Assembly: GCF_003584645.1 (NCBI RefSeq)
Contig: NZ_AP017928.1
Coordinates: forward strand, 3,076,395 to 3,140,394
Source: Methylocaldum marinum
GTDB lineage: Bacteria; Pseudomonadota; Gammaproteobacteria; Methylococcales; Methylococcaceae
Direction: 5' to 3'
Length of the DNA stretch: 64,000 nt
Shown here: positions 1 to 13,067 of the stretch, piece by piece
Position numbering within the stretch: the stretch's first letter is position 1
How the letters are laid out: every line of letters starts with the position of its first letter
Program-made: the position numbers and the translations under genes
Notes under the pieces: generated by a model
Told to the model about the DNA's origin: nothing
Databases searched by the model: none
The model's input: the letters and a program-made list of their open reading frames with translations, nothing else

Positions 1-421
1 CCGGATTATAGGGATCATCGGGCTCGTAAGCCGTATCGGCACTCACGGTGACTTTCCCGAGGGCGACTTCATCGCCGGCGGACGGCGGTTCTGCCGAATT
101 CGCCGCGAGCCGTTCCAGGGTGATCGCTCTGGCTCCTGTGTAGCGGTAGGCCAGGCCGGTGCCGGCGAGGAGCTTGCCGAGAGCCTGGTCGGCGGTATAG
201 CGGCCCGCGAGGCCCGGCGATTTGATTCCGGCGGACAGCGCGCCCGGATAGCTGAGCTCCAGGCCGGCGGCTTCGGCCAACTGATTGAGCGCGCCGTCGA
301 GGGTTTGCGGAGCGATATCGACGCGAATGGCTTGTTTGCCCGCCGCTTTCGTCGGCTGGTTCATGACTGCGGCAAGGATCGCCGCGGAAATGACGCAACG
401 GTGGTGCATTGCGATGGACAT
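1..421 (-). CDS. TonB-dependent receptor, N-terminal part (STN domain), cut by window edge
   Basis: The reading frame starts at the ATG at 421 and runs off the left edge, giving about 140 residues. A signal peptide (about residues 1-27) is followed by an STN secretin/TonB short N-terminal domain (about 28-105: VDIAPQTLDGALNQLAEAAG, then GRYTADQALGKLLAGTGL). The last visible residues are YEPDDPYNP, the same linker motif as in the second TonB receptor of this window (31-34 kb). STN domains mark transducer-type siderophore receptors that signal through FecR-like anti-sigma factors in the inner membrane. In this window the usual upstream fecR is absent; a C-terminal fecR fragment lies about 6 kb upstream at 6555. 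Plug and barrel lie outside the window, so the ligand cannot be judged. Confidence 0.85.
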   Translation of the reverse strand, partial: MSIAMHHRCVISAAILAAVMNQPTKAAGKQAIRVDIAPQTLDGALNQLAEAAGLELSYPGALSAGIKSPGLAGRYTADQALGKLLAGTGLAYRYTGARAITLERLAANSAEPPSAGDEVALGKVTVSADTAYEPDDPYNP

Positions 422-578
422 GGTTCCCCCTGAGATCGTGTTATGGAGCCGGCGAACATCGAGATTCACGCCGGTGACTACCCTAAGACGATCCAGAGAG
501 ACACTTTCCCTCCCCTTTGTTCAAATTTTTGCTAGCGCTTTCTTTTCGAGGGGTGACAAAAACGTCGGCTCGATGCTC

Positions 579-662
579 GTAGCCCGCAGGCAGCGTAAGC
601 GGAATGCGGGGGACTCCGTAACTTCGATCGCACCCATTCCGCTAGGCTTCATCCGGCCTACG
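579..662. repeat. Dispersed imperfect palindrome, GTAGCCCG family, copy 1
   Basis: This is an imperfect inverted repeat: GTAGCCCGC...GGAATGCGGG on one side and CATTCCGC...ATCCGGCCTAC on the other. Related copies are at 3790-3865 (one arm only) and 37272-37355. It sits between the TonB receptor start and the end of the RND gene. Confidence 0.6.
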
Positions 663-3600
663 CCGGCTTAACGGAGAAATCGAATCGTTGCCATCCACCG
701 ACGCCTTACGCGCTGCGCCGCCAAGTTCGAATAACAACAAGGCGGCTGGAATCAGCACCAGGGTCGCGGTCATGCCGAACAACAGCCCGGCGGCCAGGGT
801 GGTGGCCATAGGTATCAGAAACTGCGCCTGGGCGCTGGTCTCGAACAAAAGCGGCACCAGGCCCATAAAGGTGGTCAGGAAGGCCAGCAGCACCGGCCGA
901 AAGCGCATCAGGGAAACTTCGCGCAGGCACGCGTCCAACGGAAGCGTACCCTGTTCGCCCCGACGGGTTCGCACCGCGTGGAGCAGAACCAGGCTGTCGT
1001 TGACCACCACGCCGCCGGCGCCGATCATCCCCACCAGCGATTCCGCGGACAGCGGAAGGCCCAGTCCGAACAGGGCCAGCAGCCCGTAAACCGCCGCCAG
1101 TGCCAACAGAGCATTGCGCCCGAGTTCCCGGAGAACGGTTTCCTGCTCCTGCCGGGTCCGCCCGGCTTCGATCCTGGCGCTCGGAAAGCGCCGCCTGAGT
1201 TCTTCGAGAGGGCCGGCCTCGAGGGCCGCGTATACGGCGTTGGCATCGCCCCGGTTCGGGTCCTGCCGACCCAGCCGTCCCCGCACCCACACCACACGCC
1301 GGCGATCCAGGCGATCGAGGCTTCCGGCCTTGGGCAGCCACTGCCATTCGGCCACCAGGCTCAGGGGAACCTCACCGCCATTCGGCAGCCGGATGGGAAA
1401 CTGATCGAGATCCTGCAAATCACGCCGCTCCGCCAGAGGCAGGCGCGCCACCACCTTGACTTGCTCGGGGCCGCGCTGAAAACGTTGCGCCACCTCGCCC
1501 AGATAAGCCTGGCGCAGTTGTTCGGCCACATCCTCCAGACGCAGTCCCAGATGCTCGGCACCGGGACGAAGCACCAGGTTCCGCTGAGGCTTGCCCTCCT
1601 GCTCGGAGCGGGTCACGTCGAATACGCTCGGAAACTCGGCGAGTCCGGCGGCCAGCGCCTTCGACGCCGCCGTGACCGTTTCCGGATCCGGCGCCACGAC
1701 GGCAAACTCCAGGTCGTAAAAGCTGTCCCCTTCCCGGTAAATAAAATCCAGCTTGGCTTCGCCGATATCGCCGATGTAGCGGCGCCACTCGTCGGCGATG
1801 GCATCCACCTCGAAACGCTGGCGTGCCCCTGGCGCCAATTCCATCCAGAATCCCGCCCAGTGTTCGAAAATCAGTGTTTCCAGGCCCGAAACCGGGCTCA
1901 CGGCGGTGGCCGGCTGGCGGGCTTCGAGAGCCTCGCGCAACTGCCCGTAGGCACGCTCTACCTGGGCGGACAAGGCTTGAGTCGTGGCGAAGGGGGTACC
2001 TGTGGGCACGTCCAGGAACACGGCAACGGTGTCCTTCGGCACGTCGGCCTGGATCGCGAGGCGGACCTGTCCGCCGAGGACGACGGCGGCGGCAACCAGG
2101 ATCGCCATGGTAAAGAGAGACAGGATCAGAAACGGCTGGCGCAGAGCATAATCCAGCAGCGGCGAGTAAAAATGCCGGATGACGGCGTCCAGGCCGCGGG
2201 CGATGGAACGGCGCAAGTTGCCCATGCGACCGATTGAGGGCCGGGGCGGAACCGCCAAATGCGCCGGCAGGATGCATAGCGCTTCCAGGAGCGAAACGCC
2301 CAGAGCCAGGATCATCACGGCGCAGATGGGACCAAGCAGGGCCTTGGCCCAACCGCTCAGGAACAGACCCGGCAGAAACGCCACCGCCGTGGTCGCCACC
2401 GACAAGCTTACGGGCAGCGCCACGGCGGCGAGCCCGGCAATGGCCGCGCGTCTCGCGGCATCCTCCGGCGCCGCCGAAGGGTTGGCGTCCGCCTGGCGGC
2501 GCTCGATACTGTCGCCCACCACGATGGCATCGTCCACCAGAATGCCGAGGGCGAGCACGAAACCGAACAGGCTCAGCATATTGAGGGAGACGCCCATCAG
2601 CCACATGGCCGCCACCGCGCCGACCAGCGCGGTGAAAAGTCCGACCGCAGACCAGAACGCCACCCGCGTATTCAGGAACAGAGCCAGCACCAGAAGCACC
2701 AAGCCCAGGCCCTGAAGGCCATTTTTCAGCAAGGTTTCCACCCGGTCGTCGAAAGACTGGGAATCGTCATACCAGGTCTTGAGCTTCAGCCCTTCGGGCA
2801 GGCGCGGAGCCATGTCCGCCACGTAATCCTTGACCCGCCGCGCCACCGCCACCTCGTCGCGGTTAGCCCGGATGTCCCACCCCTGCGCCGGGAAGCCGTC
2901 GTGATGCCAGGCGAAGGCCCGTTCCGCCAGACCGTCGCGGATGACTGCGATATCCCTGAGGCGCAGCCGGGTGCCGTCGGGACGGGCCAACAGCACCGTT
3001 TCACCCAGTGCGGCAGCATCCCGAGCCTGCCCCCGGGTCCGCAGAATCACGTCGCCCTGTCGAGTCTTTACCGCCCCCCCGGGCCGATCCAGCGAACCGC
3101 GCCGGACCGCCGCCGCCACATCGCCCAGGGTCAGTCCGAAACGGCGCAGATTCTCCGCCGGCACTTCAATGGCAATCTCATCGGGGACATGGCCGTAATT
3201 CTCGGCCTTTTCCACGCCCGAAATTCGCGCCAGATCGGCCTGGATCTGCTCGCCCACGCGCTTCAGGGTCAGTTCGTCCGTGGCGCCGTATAGGGCCACC
3301 CAAATGACGCCGTCGTCGCCGGGGGCATGCCACTCGTCGACGTCAATCCTATCGATACCGTCAGGCAGGTGAGGAATGTTCTGGATGCGGGCGCGCACGG
3401 CTCCCATGAGCACCTGCAGGTCATGGCCTTCCGCCGCCTGAACCTGGATCACGCAGGCTTCCTCCAGGCGCCAGTTGGTTCCCGCCTTGGTTTCCAGGCG
3501 CACCACACCCGGCAGATCGTGGACAGCCTCTTCGATGGGAATGCACAGGTGCGCTTCGATTTCCTCGGGACCGGCACCCGGATAAAAAGCCGTAATATTG

Positions 3601-3733
3601 ATCCTCTGCGGGCTGAACCGCGGAACAACCTCCTTTTCCACCGCGAACAGCGCGACTCCGCCGGCCAGCAGGATGAGCCCCATAGCAGGTTAGCCGCCAC
3701 GGGATTATTAACGAACCAGGCGAAAACTCTCAC
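642..3733 (-). pseudogene. RND efflux pump inner-membrane protein (AcrB/HAE1-like), N-terminal frameshift
   Basis: The main frame (642-3683) encodes an RND proton antiporter of about 1013 residues. It has periplasmic porter blocks, the TM4 acidic pair in ALGILVDDAIVVGDSIERR, and the late TM segment GMIGAGGVVVNDSLVLL. Its first ATG gives a truncated first helix. The missing start, FAWFVNNPVAANLL, lies in the neighbouring frame (GTG near 3733) and joins the main frame near 3680 if one base is restored, so the gene carries an apparent 1-nt deletion. No membrane-fusion protein or TolC gene is adjacent. The HxxxD pattern of metal pumps is not evident, so a drug/organic-solvent type pump is more likely than a metal pump. 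It is either a pseudogene or an assembly error. Confidence 0.8.
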
Positions 3734-4289
3734 GACTCCCCTCTTACCAGAATTCCAACGCGTCGAATCACAAGCTTAACAGTGATCCCGTAGCCCACAT
3801 GCAGTGTAAGCGGAATGCGGGGGTCTCCGGGACTTCGATCGTTCCGGATTCGGCTGCGAGGCTGTCAAAAAATCACCCACTTGGCAGCCTGGCGGCCTTC
3901 TCACCCACGTGCTGACCAACCTTGCGTAGAACACGTTTGCCCCCCGCTAGGACCGCGTGCTTGCGACATGATGGCCAACCAAATGACACGTATGGTTGCG
4001 CGTTTGCTGGAGAAGCGCCATGAATACTGGCCATTCGTCGAACATGCCTCAACACCGTGCCCTCCTCGATGAGCAACGGATTCTTGTTGTCAATCCTCAT
4101 TGATCGACAGGGCGCCTTCCCAGGTGAATTTCAAGTTATAAGTCGTTTTCATGGTTATTCTTTTTTTCTGCAGGGTGGTCGAATGACATAGTTATGTCGA
4201 GTACTGCTCAGTTCATGACCTATCCTCCAGTTCGGAATTCGTCGCCAAGGTTTTTGTCCCGGTTACTTGACTGATGACGAAAAAGCGGC
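3734..4289. other. Gene-free stretch with a decayed repeat
   Basis: This holds one arm of the GTAGCCC repeat (3790-3865). The rest has no convincing gene. A 75-codon minus-strand frame (3873-4100) has no recognisable family signature. The part from about 4120 to 4260 is more AT-rich than its surroundings. Confidence 0.5.
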
Positions 4290-5039
4290 GTGGACCCCGT
4301 ATTCGAGAACGAAATTTTTTTGTTTTTTGTTCGGGAGAGAAAAACAAGGGAGTCCGTCGAGCAGACCTTTAACTGTGGAATTAGGCATCCATACTCGTCA
4401 CAAGCCCATCCGGACGGGCGGCGCGAGGCCGTGCTGTTCGTGGTCGAGGAAGAGAGCGACCCGCGCCGCTTCTCGATCCACCGGTTGGGCCGCTATTGCC
4501 TGGATCTGGCGGAACTGTTCGAGACCGACCGCGTGGTGCCGGTGGTCATCTTCCTGCGCGGCGGAACCGTCCGCCGCGAGCTTACCCTGGGCGGCGACCG
4601 CCACGTGTTCCTGAGTTTTCGCTATCTGGCCTGCGACCTGGCGGAACTTCCGTTCGAGCGCTACGTGAACAGCGACAACCGGGTGGCATGTCCGAACCTG
4701 CCCAACATGCGTTACGAACCGGCCCGGCGGGTGGAGGTTTTCGCCCATGCGGTGCGGGGTCTGTGCCGGCTCGAACCCGACCCCGAAAAGCAGATCAAAT
4801 ACCTCGAGTTCATCGACATCTACACTGGGCTTGACGATAATGAACGGGCTCGTTACGCACGGGACTATCCGGAAGAGGCACGCATCATGAGTACATTTGC
4901 CGAACGATTCATACAGCAGGGCCGCCGGGAGGAAGACGCGCGGATCTTGATCCGTCTTCTGCAACACAAGTTCGGTGACCAGCCCGAGACCGTCCGACAG
5001 CGCATCGAAGCGGCCGATGCCGACACCCTGCTGGAGTAG
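4290..5039 (+). pseudogene. Rpn/PD-(D/E)XK-type putative nuclease, degenerate ends
   Basis: Residues from about 45 onward match the Rpn-like recombination-promoting nuclease family: REAVLFVVEEESDPRRFSIH resembles the 'HVEVE' core, followed by LGRYCLDLAELF and the basic tail QGRREEDARILIRLLQHKFG typical of such proteins. The first 40 residues (FLFFVRERKTRESVEQTF...) do not resemble the family and the usual N-terminal nuclease motif is missing. At the other end the stop TAG (5037-5039) interrupts a coding-like tail: the next codons would read SGRVLTARTVTDV, as in longer homologues. A broken copy of a mobile nuclease gene is the best reading. Family assignment is moderate. Confidence 0.6.
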
Positions 5040-5195
5040 TCGGGCCGCGTCCTGACCGCCCGGACCGTGACCGACGTCGTACCGCTCGACCCCGCTCACC
5101 TATCCGATCATGCCGAGGACTGAAACCTTGGAGACACGCTGAAGTCGACCGTCCTCGGATCGAGGCTCGCTTCGCAAACCTTGTTTTCGGGGAGC

Positions 5196-5265
5196 AGTCG
5201 GCAGTCCCTTGCCGACGAGGACGCTCGACCGGGCCGCGGCGTCGGGAAAGGATTCCCGACCTTGT
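5196..5265. repeat. Dispersed palindrome, GTCGGCAA-CCCTTGCCGAC family, copy 1
   Basis: A short inverted repeat (GTCGGCAGTCCCTTGCCGAC) is followed after a spacer by a second arm (GTCGGGAAAGGATTCCCGACC). The same two-arm layout recurs at 8175-8310, 22252-22318 and 53535-53615. The remainder of 5040-5495 has no recognisable gene. Confidence 0.7.
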
Positions 5266-5396
5266 ATTATGAATTCCGTGTGGTTCGGAAGGGGTTGGAG
5301 AAGACTCCCGACCGGTCACCACAGGCCTGGAGGGCGCTCCAGGTTTGAGCGACTGGATGCCGTTCCCGCCCTTGGGACACCAAGCCCGTTGCGTAG

Positions 5397-6464
<1,068 letters not shown>

Positions 6465-6554
6465 CCCGGATAACAGTATCTACAAGGCGGCTCGGTCGTC
6501 AGGGTGCATTTCTCCCTGCCGATCCCTGCGCCTTCGGTCGCGTAAGGCGACGGC

Positions 6555-6770
6555 TCAGAGAATGGGCTGGTAAAGGAGGGTCAAGGATCCGGAGAAATTG
6601 AGGGAGTTGAGCCCCAGGGTCTTCTCGATGGCGGTCATAATGTCTTGCGGCCGGGTCAGATCGAAAGCGCCGCTGACGACCCGCTCGCGAATGCGCGGAT
6701 CGGCCATGACGATCCGTCCCGGAAAATACCGGTTCAACCACGGCGGTGTAAACCGAGCCGGGCACGGACC
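6555..6770 (-). pseudogene. FecR anti-sigma factor, C-terminal fragment
   Basis: The frame ending at 6555 reads LNRYFPGRIVMADPRIRERV, then GAFDLTRPQDIMTAIEKTLG and a short tail. This is the C-terminal secretin/TonB-like segment of FecR proteins, which contacts the receptor's STN domain. Everything upstream (DUF4880 region, TM helix, FecR domain) is gone: upstream sequence runs straight into the cytochrome terminator. The IS110 element is about 90 bp downstream. It is probably the remnant of the regulator of the truncated TonB receptor at 1-421, on the same strand. Confidence 0.7.
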
Positions 6771-6794
6771 GCGCGCGGATCGCCGGCGCGCAAA

Positions 6795-6827
6795 CAAAAA
6801 AGCCAGCCCGAAGCGAGCTGGCTTTTT
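6795..6827 (-). terminator. Rho-independent terminator of the di-haem peroxidase gene
   Basis: A perfect 11-bp stem, AAAAAGCCAGC paired with GCTGGCTTTTT, with a 9-nt loop. It lies 23 bp beyond the stop codon at 6850 and has T-runs on both strands, so it could work in both directions. Confidence 0.85.
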
Positions 6828-6849
6828 GCCGAACACCGTACGGCGCGGT

Positions 6850-7887
6850 TTATTCGTAATCGAAAGTCTTGTCCGCGTAGCTCGGCAGACGCGGCATTTC
6901 CTGCTTGGGAAATTCGCCGGTCAGAGCATTGAGGAAAGCCACGAGGTCGCCGGTCTGCTCCGGCGTCAGATCCTTGTTCAACTGCAGCTTGGCCATGACT
7001 TTCACGGCGTCCTCCAGACTCTTGACCTTGCCGTTGTGGAAGTAAGGCGCGGTCAGGGCGACGTTGCGCAGCGTCGGCACCTTGTACAGATGCTTGTCCG
7101 CTTCGTTCTTGGTCACGTCATAACGTCCCAGATCCACGGACAAGTTGTATTGGGCCTCGAGATAACCGTTCTGATAAGTGGGGAACTTCATGAAGAATCC
7201 GGTCCCCTCGGGCAACTGCGGACCGTTGAAAGCGGGCCCCGAGTGACAACTGCCGCAGCCGACTTCGGCGAAAGTATTCATGCCCCGTACCTGCTGCTCG
7301 GTCATGGCATTCTTATCGCCGTTGACGTATTTGTCATAAGCGCTGTTCGGCGTGATCAGAGTCCGCTCATAGGCGGCGATCGCCTTGGCCGCATTGTCGG
7401 TTGTGATCGACTCTTTACCGCCGAAAGCCGCGGAGAACGCCTGCACATAACCCGGAATCGTTTTCAGGCGGGCAACCACGTCGTCCCAGCTTTTCATACC
7501 CATTTCGATCGGATTGGTGACCGGCCCCTTGGCTTGCGCTTCCAGACTCGGTGCCCGCCCATCCCAGAATTGCACCGAATTGAAGGCCGAGTTCCAAACC
7601 GTCGGAGCACTGCGCCCGCCCACCTGGCCGCGTACGCCTACCGAGCCGCCGCGATTGTCTTCGCCGCCACCCATTACGTTATGGCAGGAATTGCACGACA
7701 CCGTGCCACTCGAGGATAGACGGGGATCGTGATAAAGCATTTTGCCCAATTCGACTTTAGCCGGCGTGCTCGGATTGTCCGCGGGTTCCGGCGCCTTGCT
7801 CGGCAGGGACTGCCATTCAACCGCGGATGCGGTCAGCGACGCCCCTGCCAGCGCGAGCGCACTGATCAATAGATTCAGCTTAAACAT
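6850..7887 (-). CDS. Di-haem cytochrome c peroxidase (CcpA/MauG family), periplasmic
   Basis: 345 residues from ATG 7887, which has GAGGAG upstream and begins a clean signal peptide (MFKLNLLISALALAGASLTA). Two CXXCH haem c sites are present: CNSCH (65-69) and CGSCH (211-215). The W-D-G-R segment and the P-T-L-R-N-V segment are typical of bacterial di-haem peroxidases, which reduce H2O2 with electrons from cytochrome c or cupredoxin. MauG itself has the same fold and is normally next to mau genes, none of which occur here, so peroxidase is the better call. It stands alone with its own terminator. Confidence 0.9.
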   Translation of the reverse strand: MFKLNLLISALALAGASLTASAVEWQSLPSKAPEPADNPSTPAKVELGKMLYHDPRLSSSGTVSCNSCHNVMGGGEDNRGGSVGVRGQVGGRSAPTVWNSAFNSVQFWDGRAPSLEAQAKGPVTNPIEMGMKSWDDVVARLKTIPGYVQAFSAAFGGKESITTDNAAKAIAAYERTLITPNSAYDKYVNGDKNAMTEQQVRGMNTFAEVGCGSCHSGPAFNGPQLPEGTGFFMKFPTYQNGYLEAQYNLSVDLGRYDVTKNEADKHLYKVPTLRNVALTAPYFHNGKVKSLEDAVKVMAKLQLNKDLTPEQTGDLVAFLNALTGEFPKQEMPRLPSYADKTFDYE

Positions 7888-8169
7888 AGGATGCTGCTCC
7901 TCTCTTCTTATTGGGTTCTTCGACGACGGAAAAACCGTCACATCGTTATATGGAGATAGGGGAAACCCTTATATTGAATTACTTTGACAATTGCAACCGG
8001 GAGCGCGGAACCGTGCGAGCGCGAAGGCTCGAAGTTTCGGAACGGTAAGAAACGGACAAGGCCGGAAATATTCCGAGGGTTTCGCCACGCGGATCGCTCG
8101 GGCCGTAAGAAGAGCGGTAGTACGATACACGGCCAGCCAAAGCATTCTCACACCTACCCTACGGGAACT

Positions 8170-8312
8170 CGCCGGTAGTTCGGCAATCCCTTGCCGAGGA
8201 AGACGCTCGGTCGGGAGGTGACGTCGGGAAAGGATTCCCGACCTACCGGGTGCACGGTTGTAGGTCGGCAATCCCTTGCCGACGAGGACGCTCGGTCGAG
8301 AGGTGGCGCCGG
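8170..8312. repeat. Dispersed palindromes, GTCGGCAA family, copies 2 and 3 in tandem
   Basis: Two copies lie head to tail. TTCGGCAATCCCTTGCCGA plus GTCGGGAAAGGATTCCCGAC is at about 8175-8243; GTCGGCAATCCCTTGCCGAC plus a degraded second arm is at about 8264-8310. They follow the end of the urease operon. The rest of 7888-8359 shows no gene. Confidence 0.75.
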
Positions 8313-8359
8313 GGATTTCCGCCGAGCCCGCCATGCCGTATGAGCGAGATGAAAACGCG

Positions 8360-8980
8360 CTAATCGTGCAGCATGCCCTGGCGGACCACGAAATCCGCAA
8401 CGCTCTCCAAACCTTCGCCCGTCTTGAGATTGGTGAAAACGAAAGGCCGCTCGCCGCGCATCTTTTCGGCATCACGCGCCATGACGTCCAACGAAGCTCC
8501 GACATAGGGAGCGAGATCGATCTTGTTGATGACCAGCAAATCCGAGCGAGTAATGCCCGGCCCGCCTTTTCGGGGAATTTTGTCGCCGGCGGCCACGTCG
8601 ATGACATAAATGGTGAGATCGGCCAGTTCCGGGCTGAAGGTGGCGCTCAGGTTATCGCCGCCGCTTTCGACCAGCACGAAATCCAGTTCCGGGAAGCGAT
8701 GGCATAGATCATCCACCGCTGAGAGATTCATCGAAGCGTCCTCTCGGATCGCGGTGTGCGGACAGCCACCGGTTTCCACCCCCATGATCCGCTCCTCCGG
8801 CAGCGCCTGGCTGCGAATCAGAAATTGCTGATCTTCCCTCGTGTAGATGTCGTTGGTCACCACGCCGATTTGATAGCGCTCACGCATCCGCTTGCACAAG
8901 GCGTCCACCAGAGCGGTCTTCCCGGAACCGACCGGACCGCCGACCCCCACTCTCAATACGTGCCTATCTTGATCAGTCAT
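8360..8980 (-). CDS. ureG: Urease accessory GTPase UreG
   Basis: 206 residues, the usual length. The P-loop GPVGSGKT is at 15-22, the nickel-binding CPH motif at 73-75 ([15 protein letters not shown]), the [17 protein letters not shown] block in the middle, and the guanine-specificity NKIDL later. UreG is a SIMIBI-class GTPase. It binds nickel at the dimer interface and, with UreF and UreD, drives GTP-dependent delivery of nickel to the apo-urease active site in the cytosol. It is the last gene of the operon, 10 bp after ureF. Confidence 0.98.
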   Translation of the reverse strand: MTDQDRHVLRVGVGGPVGSGKTALVDALCKRMRERYQIGVVTNDIYTREDQQFLIRSQALPEERIMGVETGGCPHTAIREDASMNLSAVDDLCHRFPELDFVLVESGGDNLSATFSPELADLTIYVIDVAAGDKIPRKGGPGITRSDLLVINKIDLAPYVGASLDVMARDAEKMRGERPFVFTNLKTGEGLESVADFVVRQGMLHD

Positions 8981-8990
8981 GTCTTCTCTC

Positions 8991-9680
8991 TTAAGAACGG
9001 AATAGCCGCGAGTACTGCACTTCGTGACGGCTGCTGGCCAGCCCCAAGCCGAAGGCGCTGCCGCCGATCTCGTCGTCTTTCAAGTCGAATGCCTGCTTCA
9101 CCCGGCCCGGGACTTGCTCCGCCAAAGCACTCAGCAGCCGCTGTCCCGCCGCCTGTCCCAAAGGCACGAGCTTGACGGCGCACAACACCTGGTTTTCCAG
9201 CCAACTCCAGAGATATCCCACAGCCGCCTCGAACTTCGGGATCTTCCAGCTGACCGCCGCCAAGCTGAAACCGGTGGCGAGCGTGGCAGACGGATGCCGC
9301 GCCCAGGCTTCGGCGCCCTCGACGTTCAGACCGGCGAGCACCCTCGCCAGGGCCTGTCCGCTCTGCCGGTCTTCCGCGCGCAGCTCGCTGGTTTCCCGAC
9401 AGGCCAAAAGATGGAGACTCCAGCGTTCGATCTCGACAACATCCGCCACGGCCCAGGCGTCGTACAAGCGCGACAGGCACGGCAAATCGGTTCTGGCTTG
9501 ACAGCGTTCGAGAATGCCGGCGATCCATTCGCCCGCCTGCCGCTCGTTTCCGATCCAGCCATCCTCCACCGCGCGCTCCAAGCCTTGCGAATAGCTGTAC
9601 ATGCCGATGGGCAGCGCGGGACTTGCCAAGTGCAGTAGTCTCACCAGCCCCAGATCAGTGATCATGCTGATGAGCCCCAT
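8991..9680 (-). CDS. ureF: Urease accessory protein UreF
   Basis: 229 residues from ATG 9680; an internal ATG at 9665 is possible and neither start has a strong ribosome site. Family marks are [21 protein letters not shown] near the start and the conserved C-terminal [14 protein letters not shown]. UreF is the all-helical link between UreD and the UreG GTPase in the nickel-insertion complex. The gene overlaps the end of ureE by about 26 bp, so translation is probably coupled. Confidence 0.96.
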   Translation of the reverse strand: MGLISMITDLGLVRLLHLASPALPIGMYSYSQGLERAVEDGWIGNERQAGEWIAGILERCQARTDLPCLSRLYDAWAVADVVEIERWSLHLLACRETSELRAEDRQSGQALARVLAGLNVEGAEAWARHPSATLATGFSLAAVSWKIPKFEAAVGYLWSWLENQVLCAVKLVPLGQAAGQRLLSALAEQVPGRVKQAFDLKDDEIGGSAFGLGLASSRHEVQYSRLFRS

Positions 9681-10095
9681 GATAAGCGCCGCGTTCCGGC
9701 TCGAACGGCATCAGCGCGTGCTCGACCGTGAGCCCCAAGCCCCGCACCATGTCGTCCAGCACGTGATCCCGCAGATAACGCAGTTCGCCGCTCTCGATCT
9801 GTAAAGCGACATGCCGGTTGCCCAGGTGATAACAGGCCCGGGCGAACAACAAGGCGTCGGCGGTCCTGACGACCGATACCGGCTCCGCCGCCGCGCGCAC
9901 CAGCACCACAAGGCCATCGTCGGCCAACAACCGGTCGCCGTCGCGGAGCACGGTGCCGCGAGGGAGAAAAACACCTGCTTCGGCTCCGCTGTCCAGGCAT
10001 ACCAGCAAACGGGATTTCTGGCGGGCCTCGAAAAGCAGGGTCAGGGTGTCGTGATGCGCCGCTCCAGGCGGGGCGAATTCATTGAGTCTGGTCAT
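9655..10095 (-). CDS. ureE: Urease nickel metallochaperone UreE
   Basis: 146 residues from ATG 10095 (MTRLNEFAP). A longer frame upstream overlaps ureC and is not used. The N-terminal domain has the 'LTLLFEARQKSRL' strand. The C-terminal metal-binding domain has YHLGNRHVALQI, with the interface histidine, and a short His-rich tail ([10 protein letters not shown]) that can bind further nickel. It supplies nickel to UreG. It lies 10 bp after ureC. Confidence 0.95.
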   Translation of the reverse strand: MTRLNEFAPPGAAHHDTLTLLFEARQKSRLLVCLDSGAEAGVFLPRGTVLRDGDRLLADDGLVVLVRAAAEPVSVVRTADALLFARACYHLGNRHVALQIESGELRYLRDHVLDDMVRGLGLTVEHALMPFEPERGAYHGAHQHDH

Positions 10096-10105
10096 GTCCC
10101 GAGCA

Positions 10106-11826
<1,721 letters not shown>

Positions 11827-11830
<4 letters not shown>

Positions 11831-12132
11831 AAGGCCCCCATGATCTTCTGTTGAAACCCGTAAATGCGGCGCTTGCCCGCGAACGGCACCAACCGCACCT
11901 CACGGGTCTGGCCCGGCTCGAAGCGCACCGCCGTGCCCGCCGGAATGTCGAGCCGATAGCCCCGAGCCAGATTCCGATCGAAGCTCAGCGCCGAGTTTGT
12001 CTCGAAAAAGTGGTAATGGGACCCTACCTGTATCGGCCGATCGCCGGTATTCGCCACGACCACGGTAATGGCCTTGCGTCCCGCGTTCAATTCGATCTCG
12101 CCTTCTTGGACGATGATTTCTCCGGGTATCAT
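11827..12132 (-). CDS. ureB: Urease beta subunit UreB
   Basis: 101 residues from ATG 12132 ([19 protein letters not shown]), a start shared by the whole family; the much longer open frame upstream is read-through of ureA's other frame. The core [11 protein letters not shown] and the C-terminal [11 protein letters not shown] are diagnostic. It is a structural subunit of the cytosolic urease trimer. It sits 11 bp after ureA and overlaps ureC by 4 bp. Confidence 0.97.
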
Positions 12133-12143
12133 CGAGTCTCCCC

Positions 12144-12446
12144 CTACAAAATCGGATTGTGAACCGTCACCAGCTTGGTGCCGTCCGGAAAGGTCGCTTC
12201 CACCTGCACCTCCGGAATCATCTCCGCCACGCCATCCATGACGTCGTCCCGGCTTAGCAGCGTGCGGCCGTATTCCATCAATTCCGCAACGCTGCGCCCT
12301 TCTCTCGCGCCTTCCATGATGGCGCTGCTGAGATAGGCCACGGCTTCCGGGTAATTGAGCTTCAATCCCTTGGCCTTGCGCCGCTCGGCGAGCAGCGCGG
12401 CGGTGAAGAGGAGTAGTTTGTCTTTTTCGCGTGGGGTTAATTCCAT
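12144..12446 (-). CDS. ureA: Urease gamma subunit UreA
   Basis: 100 residues, the normal length for a separate gamma subunit. [40 protein letters not shown] and the tail [14 protein letters not shown] are the family signatures. It is the first structural gene; separate gamma, beta and alpha genes are the usual bacterial arrangement. The interval before it (12447-12683) holds a dispersed repeat rather than ureD. Confidence 0.97.
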   Translation of the reverse strand: MELTPREKDKLLLFTAALLAERRKAKGLKLNYPEAVAYLSSAIMEGAREGRSVAELMEYGRTLLSRDDVMDGVAEMIPEVQVEATFPDGTKLVTVHNPIL

Positions 12447-12525
12447 GGCGGATGCTATATGTTTTAAAAGTCATCATTAGCAGGACGAGCAAAAGCCGGC
12501 AGGCTATGCCCATCATTCACGGTTT

Positions 12526-12569
12526 GAGGCCCTTCGACTCCGCTATCGCTACGCTCAGGGCGAACGGCG
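12526..12569. repeat. CCCTTCGACTCCGCTA-type repeat, left copy of inverted pair
   Basis: About 42 bp (GAGGCCCTTCGAC...CTACGCTCAGGGCGAACGG). Its near-exact reverse complement is at 13068-13113, on the other side of the GIY-YIG gene. Confidence 0.8.
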
Positions 12570-12683
12570 CAAATTCATCTGTGCTGCTCACATTGATGCA
12601 ATATCCCCCACGATAATGCGAAGACATCGCTCCCAGCCTCGCTCTTGGCACTCATAAGGAGTATGGATGCCGAGGCTGTCAGC

Positions 12684-12977
12684 CTATCTCTCATGCCGGT
12701 GCTTACCTCGAGAAAGCCGGTTTACCTCATTCCAATCTCCGCGCATCATCGCTTCCTTCTTTCTGCGACTCCAACCCTTAATTTGCTGCTCCATGGCCAG
12801 AGCCTCCGTGCGCGACGAGAATTCTTGGCTAAACACCAGTTCGACAGGTAGACGGCTTGCCGTGTACCCCTCACACAAGCCAGTTTGGTGCTCGGCAACA
12901 CGTTTCTCAAGATTGTCAGTGTGTCCTGTATAGTACGAGCCATCCCGGCAGCGGAGGATATAAACCCAAAAGCTCAT
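12684..12977 (-). CDS. Single-domain GIY-YIG nuclease family protein
   Basis: 97 residues. The GIY-YIG core is clear: WVYILRCRDGSYYTGHTDNL supplies the two tyrosine blocks, RVAEHQTG the Arg/His helix, and EAMEQQ-like ALAMEQQIKGWSRRKKEAM the catalytic Glu helix. Such proteins of 80-100 residues are annotated as URI-type endonucleases of mostly unknown role. It interrupts the urease operon between ureD and ureA and is flanked by an inverted pair of 42-bp repeats, so it looks like an inserted cassette. It reads on the same strand as the operon. Confidence 0.93.
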   Translation of the reverse strand: MSFWVYILRCRDGSYYTGHTDNLEKRVAEHQTGLCEGYTASRLPVELVFSQEFSSRTEALAMEQQIKGWSRRKKEAMMRGDWNEVNRLSRGKHRHER

Positions 12978-13067
12978 ATCAGCGCGTTTGTTGATCCAAT
13001 AATTTCACAACAGACGAGTATCGGATACCTTACCTGGACTTACACGATACCTTATGCCGATCTCCGC

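Noticed and set aside
978-2237. 419-codon plus-strand frame opposite the RND gene
   Set aside because: Antisense shadow; the minus strand shows clear RND motifs.
3873-4100. 75-codon minus-strand frame
   Set aside because: No family signature; partly repeat-derived. It could be debris of a transposase but this cannot be shown.
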